Positions 6,613-15,457 are shown, counted from the stretch's first letter. The stretch: 64,000 nt of DNA from Oscillospiraceae bacterium (GCA_015068525.1 SVKJ01000006.1:1-64000), one strand, 5' to 3'. Notes: generated by a model from the letters alone, not told the origin. Program-made: numbers and translations.

Positions 6613-8496
6613 ATGAAAAAACTTATTGTTTTACTAGGCATAACAATATGTTTAATTATTTTTAGTACCAATTTTGTTTTAGCTGAAAGTTCAGATGTTT
6701 TTACATACGAAATTACAGAGGATAATAAAATTGTTATTACAGGTGTAACAGATAAAACTGTCAGTGAACTTGATATTCCAAGCGAAATTGATGGGATAAA
6801 TGTGACTGCCATAGGCGATTATGCTTTTAAAGATTTAAAAGAACTTACAACTGTTGAAATTCCCCAAACTGTTACAGATATAGGAAAAAATATTTTTTAC
6901 AGGTGTGCAAGTCTTGAAAATGTTACTTTACCTTTAGGGCTTACTAAAATTCCCGACGGAATGTTTTATCAGTGTTCATCATTGGAAACAATAGATATTC
7001 CAAAAACTGTTACTGAAATAGGCGAATACGCATTCAGAGAATGTACTGGATTAAAAAAAATCAAATTTCACGAAGGAATAGAAACAATTGGAGGGTATGC
7101 TTTTTACGGTTGTAATAATTTAACGGATGTAACTTTACCTTCAACTCTTACTGTGGTAGAAGAATCCTTGTTTTGTGACTGTTCCAAGTTGGAAAATATA
7201 AATATTTTGGGAGATGTTACTGAAATTAAAGAAATGGCTTTTGCCGCTTGTGTTGAACTTAAAAATATGGATTTACCTGAGTCTGTTGAAACGATAGGAG
7301 ATGGTACTTTTTATGGTTGTACCAAATTTGAAAGCATAGTTTTTAGTGAAAAACTTAACCAGATAGGAGAACAGGCATTTAACCAATGTAAAGCTCTTAA
7401 GGAAATAACAATTAAAGGAGAAGACCTTTTGGTCACTCAGGGAATTTTTTTAGAATGTGATAATTTGAAAGAGATTATAATTGGCGATGGTGTAACCCTT
7501 GAGGATAATTGCTTTTCGAAAATGGAAAGTGTTGAAAAAGTTTATATTATAGGAACATCAAAAAGTATTGGGCAAGGTGCTTTCAGTTACTGCACTAATC
7601 TTACAGAGGTATATATCATATCTGATATAATAGAAAGCCTGCCCGTTGCTTGCTTTTATGATTGCAAAAACTTACAAAAAGTGATTTTATCCGATAAGAT
7701 TAAGACCATAGATGAAGGTGCTTTTTGGGGGTGCGTTAATCTTAGTGAAGTATTATATGAAGGAACTAAAGAGCAATGGGGAAAAGTAAAAGTTGAAGGA
7801 TATAACTATTCGTTGGTAAATGAAAATGTTAAGTTTGAAAAGAAATTTACACCTGGAATTTTTCTTAACAAGATAAACGCCGTGTTAAATATTGGCGACT
7901 CTCTTACATTAGTTGAAACTATATTTGCTATAAATGAAACAAATAAAGATATTGTCTGGTCAAGTTCTTTAAATAGTGTTGCAACAGTAGAAAACGGAGT
8001 TGTTACAGCAGTATCGGCTGGTAAGGCAACAATAACTGTAAAAACGAAAGACTCAAAATATGTGGCAACTTGTCTTGTAACCGTGATAAATGAAGCGGTT
8101 GATAAACCTGTTGTAACATCTATAAACACAGTTTATGAAATGCCTTATACTTATACTGATGAGTCGGGACTTAAAAAAACAGTGCCAAGCGGTGTTGCAT
8201 TTGCTACAGTTTATGACCAGTACGGAAATTATGAACTAAAAGAGTTCGGAATGTTGCTTACAGATAAAAATCTGGATAAAGAAAACTTTAAAATAACAAC
8301 AAAAGGTATAATAAAAGGTAAGGGCGAAACAAAGCCGAATGTAGAAGGTCAGTTTGGGATAATGTTCTATGGTAATGGCCTTGAATATGGGAAGACTTAT
8401 TATACTTTATCTTATGCGATATATGAAGATGAAGAAGGTAATGAGTTGACGATATATGGTAACAATGTAACAGAATTTTCGCCAAAGGGGGAGTAG
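6613..8496 (+). CDS. Exported BspA-type leucine-rich-repeat protein with Big_2 and C-terminal module
   Basis: A 627-aa exported protein. ATG 6613 is chosen because AAAAAGGAG lies just upstream and a clean signal peptide follows (KKLIVLLGITICLIIFS, ending near VLA-ES). Residues of about 35-410 are tandem BspA-type repeats of about 23 aa, with LTxVxIPxxVTxIGxxAFxxC periodicity. Then comes a Big_2-like Ig domain (about 420-495, VATVENGVVTAVSAGKATITV), and a C-terminal module (about 500-625) containing FGMLLTD and LEYGKTYYTLSYAIYED, which resembles the ends of the proteins at 40678-44070 and 49218-50519. Such proteins sit on the cell surface and bind host or polymer ligands. No LPXTG or SLH anchor is seen. 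A small peptide gene follows 3 bp downstream. Confidence 0.85.
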   Translation: MKKLIVLLGITICLIIFSTNFVLAESSDVFTYEITEDNKIVITGVTDKTVSELDIPSEIDGINVTAIGDYAFKDLKELTTVEIPQTVTDIGKNIFYRCASLENVTLPLGLTKIPDGMFYQCSSLETIDIPKTVTEIGEYAFRECTGLKKIKFHEGIETIGGYAFYGCNNLTDVTLPSTLTVVEESLFCDCSKLENINILGDVTEIKEMAFAACVELKNMDLPESVETIGDGTFYGCTKFESIVFSEKLNQIGEQAFNQCKALKEITIKGEDLLVTQGIFLECDNLKEIIIGDGVTLEDNCFSKMESVEKVYIIGTSKSIGQGAFSYCTNLTEVYIISDIIESLPVACFYDCKNLQKVILSDKIKTIDEGAFWGCVNLSEVLYEGTKEQWGKVKVEGYNYSLVNENVKFEKKFTPGIFLNKINAVLNIGDSLTLVETIFAINETNKDIVWSSSLNSVATVENGVVTAVSAGKATITVKTKDSKYVATCLVTVINEAVDKPVVTSINTVYEMPYTYTDESGLKKTVPSGVAFATVYDQYGNYELKEFGMLLTDKNLDKENFKITTKGIIKGKGETKPNVEGQFGIMFYGNGLEYGKTYYTLSYAIYEDEEGNELTIYGNNVTEFSPKGE

Positions 8497-8499
8497 ATT

Positions 8500-8637
8500 A
8501 TGAGATATATTAAACCTGAAGTTAAAATAGAAATGATAGAAATAAAAGAAAATATTGCAGGATTTGACGGATGGCTTAATGATAACGAAATGAGTGATGC
8601 GGGTATAACAAGAGTTCTTGTTGAAAGATTAAGTTAG
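8500..8637 (+). CDS. 45-aa peptide of the YIKP/ENIA/WLN family (paralogue of the peptide at 50534)
   Basis: The frame starts at ATG 8500, 3 bp after the stop of the leucine-rich-repeat protein, with GGGGGAG as ribosome binding site. The 45-aa product begins MRYIKPEVKIEMIEIKENIA and continues with GFDGWLN. It shares YIKPxxxIE, ENIA and WLN, in the same order and nearly the same spacing, with the 50-aa product at 50534-50686. It has no signal peptide, transmembrane helix or double-glycine motif. The YxxPx(L/V) start recalls leader peptides of some ribosomally made peptides, but no modifying enzyme is encoded nearby. Coding status rests on the ribosome binding site, position and paralogue; function is unknown. 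Confidence 0.65.
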   Translation: MRYIKPEVKIEMIEIKENIAGFDGWLNDNEMSDAGITRVLVERLS

Positions 8638-8658
8638 TTTTCTTGTTATTTCATATTT

Positions 8659-8696
8659 AAAACACCTTTCTAATAATATAATTAGAGAGGTGTTTT
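8659..8696 (+). terminator. Terminator-like hairpin overlapping the next ribosome binding site
   Basis: A 16-bp stem with one U-G pair, AAAACACCTTTCTAAT (8659-8674) with ATTAGAGAGGTGTTTT (8681-8696), runs into a T-run. It would end the surface-protein/peptide transcript. Its 3' arm contains AGAGAGG, the only ribosome binding site for the flippase gene at 8699. Confidence 0.8.
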
Positions 8697-8698
8697 TT

Positions 8699-9991
8699 AT
8701 GTCAAAAAGTGTTTTTAAGAAAATGGCAACATTGATTTTTTCTGCTTTGTTCATAAAAGGATTAGGCTTTTATTTCAAGATATATTTATCAAAAGTTGCA
8801 GGGGCAGAAGGTGTAGGTTTGTATCATCTTGTGCTGTCAGTTTATGCACTTATGGCAAGTATTTCATCATTTGGAATAAGTCAGACTTTGTCACGGCTTA
8901 TAGCGTATAACGAAAAATATTCTAAAAGAATTTTAAAAACCGCCATTATTGTGACAGGAGTTATTTCAACTTCAGTATTTTTGACAGTTTTTTTAAATGC
9001 TGAGTATATCGGAATTAATATATTAAAAGATTCCAGAGTTATAAAATCGATAAAAATAGTTGCATTCTCATTCCCTGCAATAGCAATTTTTTCTTCTGTT
9101 GCGGGATACTTTAACGGTCTTACAAAAGTTAAATATGCATCAAACGGGCAGATAATCGAGCAGATAATAAGAATTTTATTTGTAATGCTTTTTTTGAAAA
9201 AAGGAATGCAGTCGGGTATAGAGAGCGGTATGCTTGTATTAAGTTTCGGGATAGTACTTGGCGAATATATTTCAGCAATGTATATCTTTTTTTCTTACAT
9301 TATTTTTTCAAGAAATAAAAAAGATGCTTATACAAAAAGATATTTTATAAAAGATATCTTGAAAATAAGTATTCCTGTTTCTTCGGGAGGATATATATCT
9401 TCATTTTTACATACTGTGGAAAATATTGTACTTCGTGAAAAACTTGTTCTTTCCGGACTTACAAATACTCAGAGTGTCAGTGTTTTAGGACTTGCAAAAG
9501 GTATGGCTGCACCCATTATTTTTTTCCCCGCACTTATTACAAATGCAGTTTCAATTCTCACTCTTCCTAAAATATCCAAAGAACAATCGCTTTGTAATTA
9601 TAAAAAAATTAAAAGGATAACGAAAAAAGCACTTTGTATATGCTTTTTTACAGGGCTTATTTCAGCTTTCGTTTTTAAAGCAAATGCAGAAAGAATTTGT
9701 TTTTTCCTTTATTCAAGCTATGACTGTACTGTATTTGTAAAAAATATGAGCCTTGCTCTTCCGTTTATGTTTTTTAATATAACGGCGTCAGGCATTTTAA
9801 ACGGAATAGGAAAGCATTTTTTAGTAATGGGAGAAAATTTACTTATAAATCTAACAAAACTTTTAATAATAATTATCTTTGTCGGAAAAATCGGTATAAA
9901 AGGATACTTTTTTGCCCTTTTTTTCAGTGAATTTCTTGGATTTATTATGTATTTTATGTTGATTTATAAACATATTTATAAAAAATATTAA
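8699..9991 (+). CDS. SpoVB-like polysaccharide flippase (MOP superfamily)
   Basis: A polytopic membrane protein of about 430 aa with roughly 12-14 hydrophobic segments, of the MurJ/SpoVB/Wzx type that moves lipid-linked sugars across the membrane. The N-terminal block, KMATLIFSALFIKGLGFYFK then GAEGVGLYHL, is typical of SpoVB-like members of Clostridia. ATG 8699 is preferred over GTG 8690, because AGAGAGG ends at 8690 and gives normal spacing. The gene stands alone between two transcription signals. A role in spore cortex or cell wall precursor transport is inferred from family; which of the several Clostridia paralogues this is cannot be told. Confidence 0.85.
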   Translation: MSKSVFKKMATLIFSALFIKGLGFYFKIYLSKVAGAEGVGLYHLVLSVYALMASISSFGISQTLSRLIAYNEKYSKRILKTAIIVTGVISTSVFLTVFLNAEYIGINILKDSRVIKSIKIVAFSFPAIAIFSSVAGYFNGLTKVKYASNGQIIEQIIRILFVMLFLKKGMQSGIESGMLVLSFGIVLGEYISAMYIFFSYIIFSRNKKDAYTKRYFIKDILKISIPVSSGGYISSFLHTVENIVLREKLVLSGLTNTQSVSVLGLAKGMAAPIIFFPALITNAVSILTLPKISKEQSLCNYKKIKRITKKALCICFFTGLISAFVFKANAERICFFLYSSYDCTVFVKNMSLALPFMFFNITASGILNGIGKHFLVMGENLLINLTKLLIIIIFVGKIGIKGYFFALFFSEFLGFIMYFMLIYKHIYKKY

Positions 9992-9998
9992 AAATAGT

Positions 9999-10027
9999 TT
10001 GAAAATTGAAAAGTAATGTGTTATACT
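9999..10027 (+). promoter_or_regulatory. Promoter of the pyruvate:ferredoxin oxidoreductase gene
   Basis: TTGAAA (9999-10004), a 17-bp spacer and TATACT (10022-10027) lie 57 bp upstream of the start codon, which has the ribosome binding site AAGGAGG. Confidence 0.75.
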
Positions 10028-10083
10028 ATATAAGGTTAATAATCAGCAAATGATAAACATAGATTTCAAGGAGGAAAGTTACA

Positions 10084-13000
10084 ATGGCAAAAAAAATGAT
10101 GACCATGGATGGTAACAACGCTGCTGCATATTGCTCTTATGCATTTACAGAAGTCGCTGCTATCTATCCTATTACTCCTTCATCAACAATGGCAGAAGTT
10201 GTAGATGAAATGAGTGCAAAAGGCCAGAAAAATATTTTTGGCGAAACAGTGGAAGTTGTTGAAATGCAGTCTGAAGCAGGTGCTGCAGGTGCAGTTCACG
10301 GATCACTTCAGGCAGGTGCTTTAACAACAACATTCACAGCATCTCAGGGATTACTTCTTATGATTCCTAATATGTATAAAATCGCAGGTGAATTATTACC
10401 TTGCGTATTCCACGTTAGTGCAAGAGCACTTGCTGCTCACGCTCTTAACATTTTCGGCGACCACCAGGACGTTATGGCTTGCCGTCAGACAGGTTTTGCT
10501 ATGCTTGCTACAGGTTCCGTTCAGGAAGTTATGGACTTAGCAGGTGTTGCCCACTTAGCATCAATTAAAGGAAGAGTTCCTTTCTTACATTTCTTTGATG
10601 GTTTCAGAACTTCTCACGAAATTCAGAAAATCGAAGTTATGGATTATGAAGATTTAAAAGGTCTTATCGATTATGATGCTCTAAAACAATTTAAAGATAA
10701 TGCCCTAAACCCTGAACATCCTGTTTTAAGAGGTACTGCTCAGAACTCTGACATTTACTTCCAGGGAAGAGAAGCATCAAATAAATACTACGAAGCTATT
10801 CCTGACATAGTTAATGACTATATGGGAGAAATTTCAAAAATCACAGGCAGAGAGTATAAACCTTTCAACTACTACGGTGCTCCTGATGCCGAAAAAGTAA
10901 TCGTTGCTATGGGTTCAGTGTGTGAAGCATTGGAAGAAACAGTTGATTACTTAATGGCTAAAGGCGAAAAAGTTGGTGTTGTTAAAGTTCACTTATACAG
11001 ACCATTCTCTGCTAAATACTTCTTTGATGTTCTTCCAAAAACTGTTAAGAAAGTTGCAGTTTTAGACAGAACTAAAGAACCTGGTTCTCTTGGCGAACCT
11101 TTATATCTTGATGTATGTAACCTATTCTACGGAAAAGCTGATGCTCCAATTATCGTTGGCGGACGTTTCGGTTTAGGTTCAAAAGATACAACTCCTACAC
11201 AGCTTGTTGCTGTATTCAATAATCTTGATGCTAAAGAACCTAAAAACGGTTTCACAATCGGTATCAATGATGATGTTACCAACCTTTCACTTCCAATGCC
11301 TGAAAAAATCAATGCTGCTCCTGAAGGCGCAACAAGATGTAAATTCTGGGGATTCGGTTCTGATGGTACAGTTGGTGCCAATAAAGACGCAATCAAAATT
11401 ATCGGTAACAACACCGACCTTTATGCACAAGCATATTTTGATTACGACTCTAAAAAATCAGGCGGCGTAACAATGTCTCACTTAAGATTTGGTAAGAAAC
11501 CAATAAAATCTACTTACCTTCTTGACGAAGCAGACTATATCGCTTGTCACAAACCTGCATACATTCACCAGTATGATGTTTTAGAAGGTCTTAAAAAAGG
11601 CGGAACATTCTTACTAAACTGTGTATGGTCACCTGAAGAATTAGAAGAAAAATTACCTGCAAAAGTTAAAAGATATATTGCTGAAAATGAAATCAATTTC
11701 TACACAATCAACGCTGTTGAAGTTGCTGTAAAAGTTGGTCTTGGTCCAAACAGAATTAACATGGTAACACAAAGTGCATTCTTTAAACTTGCTAATGTTA
11801 TTCCGTTTGATGAAGCAGTTGCACTAATCAAAGGCGCTATCAAAAAGACTTTCGGTAAGAAAGGTGACGATATCGTTAATATGAACTGTGCAGCAGTTGA
11901 TGGAGCAATTGACGTTTTAAGAAAGATTGACGTTCCTGCTTCATGGAAAGATGCTAAAGACGAAGTTAAAGAAGAAAAAGATATTCCAGCATTTATCAAA
12001 AATATCGTTGAACCTGTTAATGCACAGGCTGGTAATAAACTTCCTGTAAGTACATTCTTAGGTATGGAAGACGGTACTTTTGAAACCGGAACATCACGTT
12101 TCGAAAAGAGAGGCGTTGCAGTTAACGTTCCTGTATGGATTGAAGAAAACTGTATCCAGTGTAACCAATGTTCACTTGTATGTCCTCACGCTGCTATAAG
12201 ACCTGTTCTTTTAACAAATGAAGAAGATGCTAATAAACCTGAAACATTTACAACACTTAAAGCAACAGGATTTAACGATATGACATTCAGAATGCAGGTT
12301 TCTCCGCTTGACTGTTTGGGTTGCGGAGTATGTGCTAATGTATGTCCTGCTAAACAAAAAGCACTTGTTATGAAACCTATTGACGATGTTGCTGATGTTG
12401 AAGCACCTAACTGGGAATTTGCTATGAAAGTTCCTTCAAAACAAAATCAGATAGATATTTCTAAAACAACTAAAAATTCACAGTTTGCTCAACCTATGCT
12501 TGAATTCTCAGGCGCTTGTGCAGGTTGTGGTGAAACACCTTATATCAAACTTATTACTCAACTGTTTGGTGACAGAATGATTGTTGCAAACGCAACAGGT
12601 TGTACTTCAATCTGGGGTGGTTCTGCTCCTTCAATGCCATACTGCAAAAATGCAGAAGGCAAAGGTCCTGCATGGGCTAACTCATTATTTGAAGATAATG
12701 CTGAATTTGGTTTAGGTATGGTTAAAGCAAATAACAAGATTAGAAACACATTGGTTAACAGAATGAATTCTGTAATGGATGTAGTTAAACCAGAACTAAA
12801 AGATGCTTTCAAAGCATGGATTGAAGGAAAAGACAATGCTGAAGCATCTAAGAAAGCAGCAGCTGACATTATCAATCTTATCAAAGATGCTGATATGTCA
12901 AATCCTGCAATCAAAGAAATTGCTGACAGAACTGACTTCTTAGTTAAGAGATCTCAGTGGGTATTCGGTGGTGACGGATGGGCTTACGATATCGGTTACG

Positions 13001-13593
13001 GCGGTTTAGACCACGTTATCGCATCAGGCGAAGATATTAATATCTTTGTTGTTGATACCGAAGTTTACTCTAATACAGGCGGTCAGTCTTCTAAATCTAC
13101 TCCTACAGGTGCAGTTGCTAAATTTGCTGCTGCAGGTAAGAGAACAAAGAAAAAAGACTTAGGTATGATTGCTACAACTTATGGTTATGTATATGTTGCT
13201 CAAATCGCTCTTGGTGCTGATATGAATCAGACTCTAAAAGCAATAAGAGAAGCAGAAGCATATCCAGGACCATCTCTAATCATTGCTTATGCACCATGTA
13301 TCAACCATGGTATTAAGATTGGTATGTCTAATACTATTTTCGAAGAAAAGAAAGCAGTTGCTACAGGTTACTGGCACTTATGGAGATTTAATCCACAGCT
13401 TAAAGCTGAAGGAAAGAATCCGTTTACTTTAGATTCTAAAGATCCTACAGGTACAGTAAGAGAATTCTTAGAAGGCGAAAACAGATACTTGATGCTTAAG
13501 AAAGCATATCCTGAAGTTGCTGAAGAATTATTCCAAAAAGCAGAAAAAGATTTAGCTGACAGATTGGAAACATACAAAAAAATGGCAGAGTAA
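10084..13593 (+). CDS. nifJ: Pyruvate:ferredoxin (flavodoxin) oxidoreductase, single-chain
   Basis: 1169 aa, the normal length of the fused homodimeric enzyme. It oxidises pyruvate with CoA to acetyl-CoA and CO2 and reduces ferredoxin. Domains in order: pyruvate/TPP domain I (AYPITPSSTMAE-like start), a CoA-binding region, two ferredoxin-type [4Fe-4S] motifs at about 690 (CIQCNQCSLVCP) and 743 (CLGCGVCANVCP), the proximal cluster region SGACAGCGETPY (about 810), and the TPP-binding domain with GDGWAYDIGYGG and SNTGGQ (about 960-1005). It is the expected last step for pyruvate released by the citramalate lyase 4 kb away. Codon use is noticeably more biased than in its neighbours, with frequent GCT, GTT and ATC, as in a highly expressed gene. 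It is monocistronic, with its own promoter and terminator. Confidence 0.98.
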   Translation: MAKKMMTMDGNNAAAYCSYAFTEVAAIYPITPSSTMAEVVDEMSAKGQKNIFGETVEVVEMQSEAGAAGAVHGSLQAGALTTTFTASQGLLLMIPNMYKIAGELLPCVFHVSARALAAHALNIFGDHQDVMACRQTGFAMLATGSVQEVMDLAGVAHLASIKGRVPFLHFFDGFRTSHEIQKIEVMDYEDLKGLIDYDALKQFKDNALNPEHPVLRGTAQNSDIYFQGREASNKYYEAIPDIVNDYMGEISKITGREYKPFNYYGAPDAEKVIVAMGSVCEALEETVDYLMAKGEKVGVVKVHLYRPFSAKYFFDVLPKTVKKVAVLDRTKEPGSLGEPLYLDVCNLFYGKADAPIIVGGRFGLGSKDTTPTQLVAVFNNLDAKEPKNGFTIGINDDVTNLSLPMPEKINAAPEGATRCKFWGFGSDGTVGANKDAIKIIGNNTDLYAQAYFDYDSKKSGGVTMSHLRFGKKPIKSTYLLDEADYIACHKPAYIHQYDVLEGLKKGGTFLLNCVWSPEELEEKLPAKVKRYIAENEINFYTINAVEVAVKVGLGPNRINMVTQSAFFKLANVIPFDEAVALIKGAIKKTFGKKGDDIVNMNCAAVDGAIDVLRKIDVPASWKDAKDEVKEEKDIPAFIKNIVEPVNAQAGNKLPVSTFLGMEDGTFETGTSRFEKRGVAVNVPVWIEENCIQCNQCSLVCPHAAIRPVLLTNEEDANKPETFTTLKATGFNDMTFRMQVSPLDCLGCGVCANVCPAKQKALVMKPIDDVADVEAPNWEFAMKVPSKQNQIDISKTTKNSQFAQPMLEFSGACAGCGETPYIKLITQLFGDRMIVANATGCTSIWGGSAPSMPYCKNAEGKGPAWANSLFEDNAEFGLGMVKANNKIRNTLVNRMNSVMDVVKPELKDAFKAWIEGKDNAEASKKAAADIINLIKDADMSNPAIKEIADRTDFLVKRSQWVFGGDGWAYDIGYGGLDHVIASGEDINIFVVDTEVYSNTGGQSSKSTPTGAVAKFAAAGKRTKKKDLGMIATTYGYVYVAQIALGADMNQTLKAIREAEAYPGPSLIIAYAPCINHGIKIGMSNTIFEEKKAVATGYWHLWRFNPQLKAEGKNPFTLDSKDPTGTVREFLEGENRYLMLKKAYPEVAEELFQKAEKDLADRLETYKKMAE

Positions 13594-13634
13594 CAGACCG
13601 TAAAAATAGTCTGGAACATGCAAAGAAAAAATAT

Positions 13635-13662
13635 AGAGGATGCAAAAGCATCCTCTTTTTTT
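13635..13662 (+). terminator. Terminator of the pyruvate:ferredoxin oxidoreductase gene
   Basis: A 9-bp stem AGAGGATGC/GCATCCTCT with loop AAAA is followed by a run of T. The duplicated copy near 13867-13894 has a broken stem pair (GAGAATGC). Confidence 0.93.
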
Positions 13663-13675
13663 AATTACAAAACGG

Positions 13676-13712
13676 AATGGACGCAAAAGGGACAGACCCC
13701 ATTGCGTCCATT
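13676..13712. repeat. Dispersed 37-bp hairpin repeat, copy 1
   Basis: AATGGACGCAA and TTGCGTCCATT form an 11-bp perfect stem around the 15-nt loop AAGGGACAGACCCCA, itself with GGG/CCC pairing. The identical element occurs at 13908, 21564 and 27336. Confidence 0.95.
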
Positions 13713-13750
13713 TTGATAAGGTATAAATTTGCTTTGCAAATTTATGAAAT

Positions 13751-13823
13751 AAACACTTCGCATTTTGAACAAATTTTCCTGGTTCGGTTTAATGCCAAAG
13801 GCATCGAGCCATTTGGCATTAAA
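13751..13823. repeat. Spacer between the 159-bp repeats, with its own hairpin
   Basis: The 73 bp between the two repeat copies contain an imperfect hairpin: AATGCCAAA followed by TTTGGCATT, flanked by TTA/TAA. No coding potential is visible. It completes a 517-bp gene-free stretch (13594-14110) made almost wholly of repeats and hairpins. Confidence 0.6.
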
Positions 13824-13982
13824 AACAGACCGTAAAAATAGTCCGGAACATGCAAAGAAAAAATATAGAGAATGCGAAAGCATCCTCTTTTTTTAATTAC
13901 AAAATGGAATGGACGCAAAAGGGACAGACCCCATTGCGTCCATTTTGATAAGGTATAAATTTGCTTTGCAAATTTATGAAAT
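13824..13982 (+). repeat. 159-bp direct repeat, copy 2 (degraded terminator, intact hairpin)
   Basis: This is the near-identical second copy of 13592-13750. Differences seen include GGATGCAAAAG to GAATGCGAAAG, which breaks a stem pair of the terminator, and CGG to TGG before the 37-bp hairpin. The hairpin itself is unchanged, which suggests it is the better conserved part. Confidence 0.9.
13908..13944. repeat. Dispersed 37-bp hairpin repeat, copy 2
   Basis: Identical to 13676-13712 in stem and loop. Confidence 0.95.
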
Positions 13983-13985
13983 TGA

Positions 13986-14026
13986 AAAACCACCATAAAA
14001 GGGACTGTCCCTTTTATGGTGGTTTT
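13986..14026. terminator. Perfect 20-bp inverted repeat, possibly a bidirectional terminator
   Basis: AAAACCACCATAAAAGGGAC (13986-14005) and its exact complement (14007-14026) are separated by one base. The A-rich left flank and T-rich right flank would let it end transcripts from either side, including the minus-strand citXG operon. The central GGGAC/GTCCC core echoes the GGGACAGACCCC loop of the 37-bp repeat, so it may belong to a related repeat family. Confidence 0.7.
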
Positions 14027-14110
14027 GCTTTTATACCTTATATTTAAATTTTGTTCGTGATGTTTTAAATATTATTTACATATTTTTATAATGTGAGAAA
14101 TGTTTATGTT

Positions 14111-15457
14111 TTAATATGGTTTAATAGTATTTTTTAATTCTATTTCATATAGAAAATATGTAAGTGCAAGAAGGTCTGCTGCGCCTCCTGGTGATAAATT
14201 TCTTTCGATGAAAGCCTTATCTAAAAGTTCTATTTCCTGTGCTTTTGGTTGGGGAGAGCGTTTTAAGAGTTCTTTGGTAATATTTTTAGCATATTCTGCT
14301 CCTTCTATGCCTCCCCGTTTATATAAATTCGTGTCCAAAATGTTTGAAATAATATGCAAAAGAGTAATGGCTCCCGCATCGTTTGACGTGTAATTTTTTC
14401 TTTTTAAGTTTTTATAACAGGGGAGCGAAATTTTAATAACCGTTTCAAAACCTGAAAGAACTTCTCCGCGTATACCTTTGATGCCATACTTTATATAAAG
14501 TTTTTCGCCTGCAGTAGTATCATTCATTTTTGTAAAATCCTGTAACACTTTGTTTTTTGCAATGTTTGAGGCTTCCCTACAAATATCTTCTGCAGACCTA
14601 AAGGGGAAATCGGCAGACCAAAGTCTTCCGAAAGCGGCACAAATCAACCCTAAAGAAAAAATGGCACCTTTATGAGTATTCACATTATCTGTAATCTTAT
14701 ACATATTTTTTTCAGCCATAATTCCTGATTGCTTTAGTAATGGGAAAACGTCATCATAAGGAAGATTTGCTGTTTCTTTTCCTGTTTTAAAACATTCTTC
14801 GAAATAAGGCTTAAGGGACAAAGCACTTTTTTCAAAAGTTTTTACATTCATATCAGTATGACTGCCGTTGTTATTTAAGTCAACAAGACCGGGTTTTGGT
14901 GTTGTGTGTACCTCATAAATCAGGCTTTGCACAGCGAGAGAAGATAAAGTGTTTGCGTCAATATCAAAGAAGTAGTTTTCCATAATTTCTTTTGTTTTAT
15001 TAAAAACTTCTTCGGCTGTATGAAGCCTTCCGGCAGAACATACTTTTCCTTTTCTTTTGCAGATAAGACATGAACGAGTATTTTCTCTTTCAAGTTTTGT
15101 AAAGTTGGTATCAATAACATCCATGTCAAAAAGTCTGCCCAAAGTAATGCTTTCTTCAATAAGAGAAGTCATTTTTTTAATTTCTTTAGCATTTTCATTA
15201 ACCGAAAAAAACGCTTCGCACCCTGTCGGATTAACTTCTATATTTTCATATAATATACTTTTGGAAGATATTTTTTCTTTTAAAAGTTTTATACCTTCAA
15301 AAAAGGCTCGTTCGATTAAAGGCGAAACTTTATAAGGCCCTGCTATGTTCATAGTAAAACTTATAATAGGGCAGTTAAAACTATTTATTATATCTTTTTG
15401 CTTTTTAACTCTTTGCTCACGAGCATAGAGGATTTCGTTTAAAGTTATTTCTTTCAT
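14111..15457 (-). CDS. citXG: CitX-CitG fusion: lyase prosthetic-group synthesis and transfer
   Basis: About 448 aa. The N-terminal part (about 1-170) resembles CitX, which transfers the phosphoribosyl-dephospho-CoA group to the acyl carrier subunit (GRLFDMDVID, then CLICKRKGKVCSAGR). The C-terminal part (about 180-448) is CitG, which makes triphosphoribosyl-dephospho-CoA (TTPKPGLVD, GSHTDM, NTHKGAIFSLG, LSPGGAADLLA). I chose the ATG at 15457, 4 bp after the stop of the preceding gene: the frame is open 27 codons further but overlaps that gene, and MKEITLNEIL is a natural start. It is last in the three-gene minus-strand operon citC, P-loop gene, citXG, which matures the CitDEF-type lyase encoded divergently. 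CitX-CitG fusions are known elsewhere. Confidence 0.9.
   Translation of the reverse strand: MKEITLNEILYAREQRVKKQKDIINSFNCPIISFTMNIAGPYKVSPLIERAFFEGIKLLKEKISSKSILYENIEVNPTGCEAFFSVNENAKEIKKMTSLIEESITLGRLFDMDVIDTNFTKLERENTRSCLICKRKGKVCSAGRLHTAEEVFNKTKEIMENYFFDIDANTLSSLAVQSLIYEVHTTPKPGLVDLNNNGSHTDMNVKTFEKSALSLKPYFEECFKTGKETANLPYDDVFPLLKQSGIMAEKNMYKITDNVNTHKGAIFSLGLICAAFGRLWSADFPFRSAEDICREASNIAKNKVLQDFTKMNDTTAGEKLYIKYGIKGIRGEVLSGFETVIKISLPCYKNLKRKNYTSNDAGAITLLHIISNILDTNLYKRGGIEGAEYAKNITKELLKRSPQPKAQEIELLDKAFIERNLSPGGAADLLALTYFLYEIELKNTIKPY

Larger units (their letters stand above)
13592..13750 (+). repeat. 159-bp direct repeat, copy 1 (contains terminator and 37-bp hairpin)
   Basis: Begins at the stop codon of the oxidoreductase gene. 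The same sequence recurs at 13824-13982, an offset of 232 bp, with only a few substitutions. Copy 1 holds an intact terminator (13635-13662) and the dispersed hairpin (13676-13712). It probably arose by local duplication of the 3' flank of the gene. Confidence 0.9.

Noticed and set aside
8500..8637. Lasso-type or other modified-peptide cluster
   Set aside because: Only a YxxP-like start is present. No protease, cyclase, radical SAM or recognition-element gene lies near either peptide, so a biosynthetic cluster is not supported.
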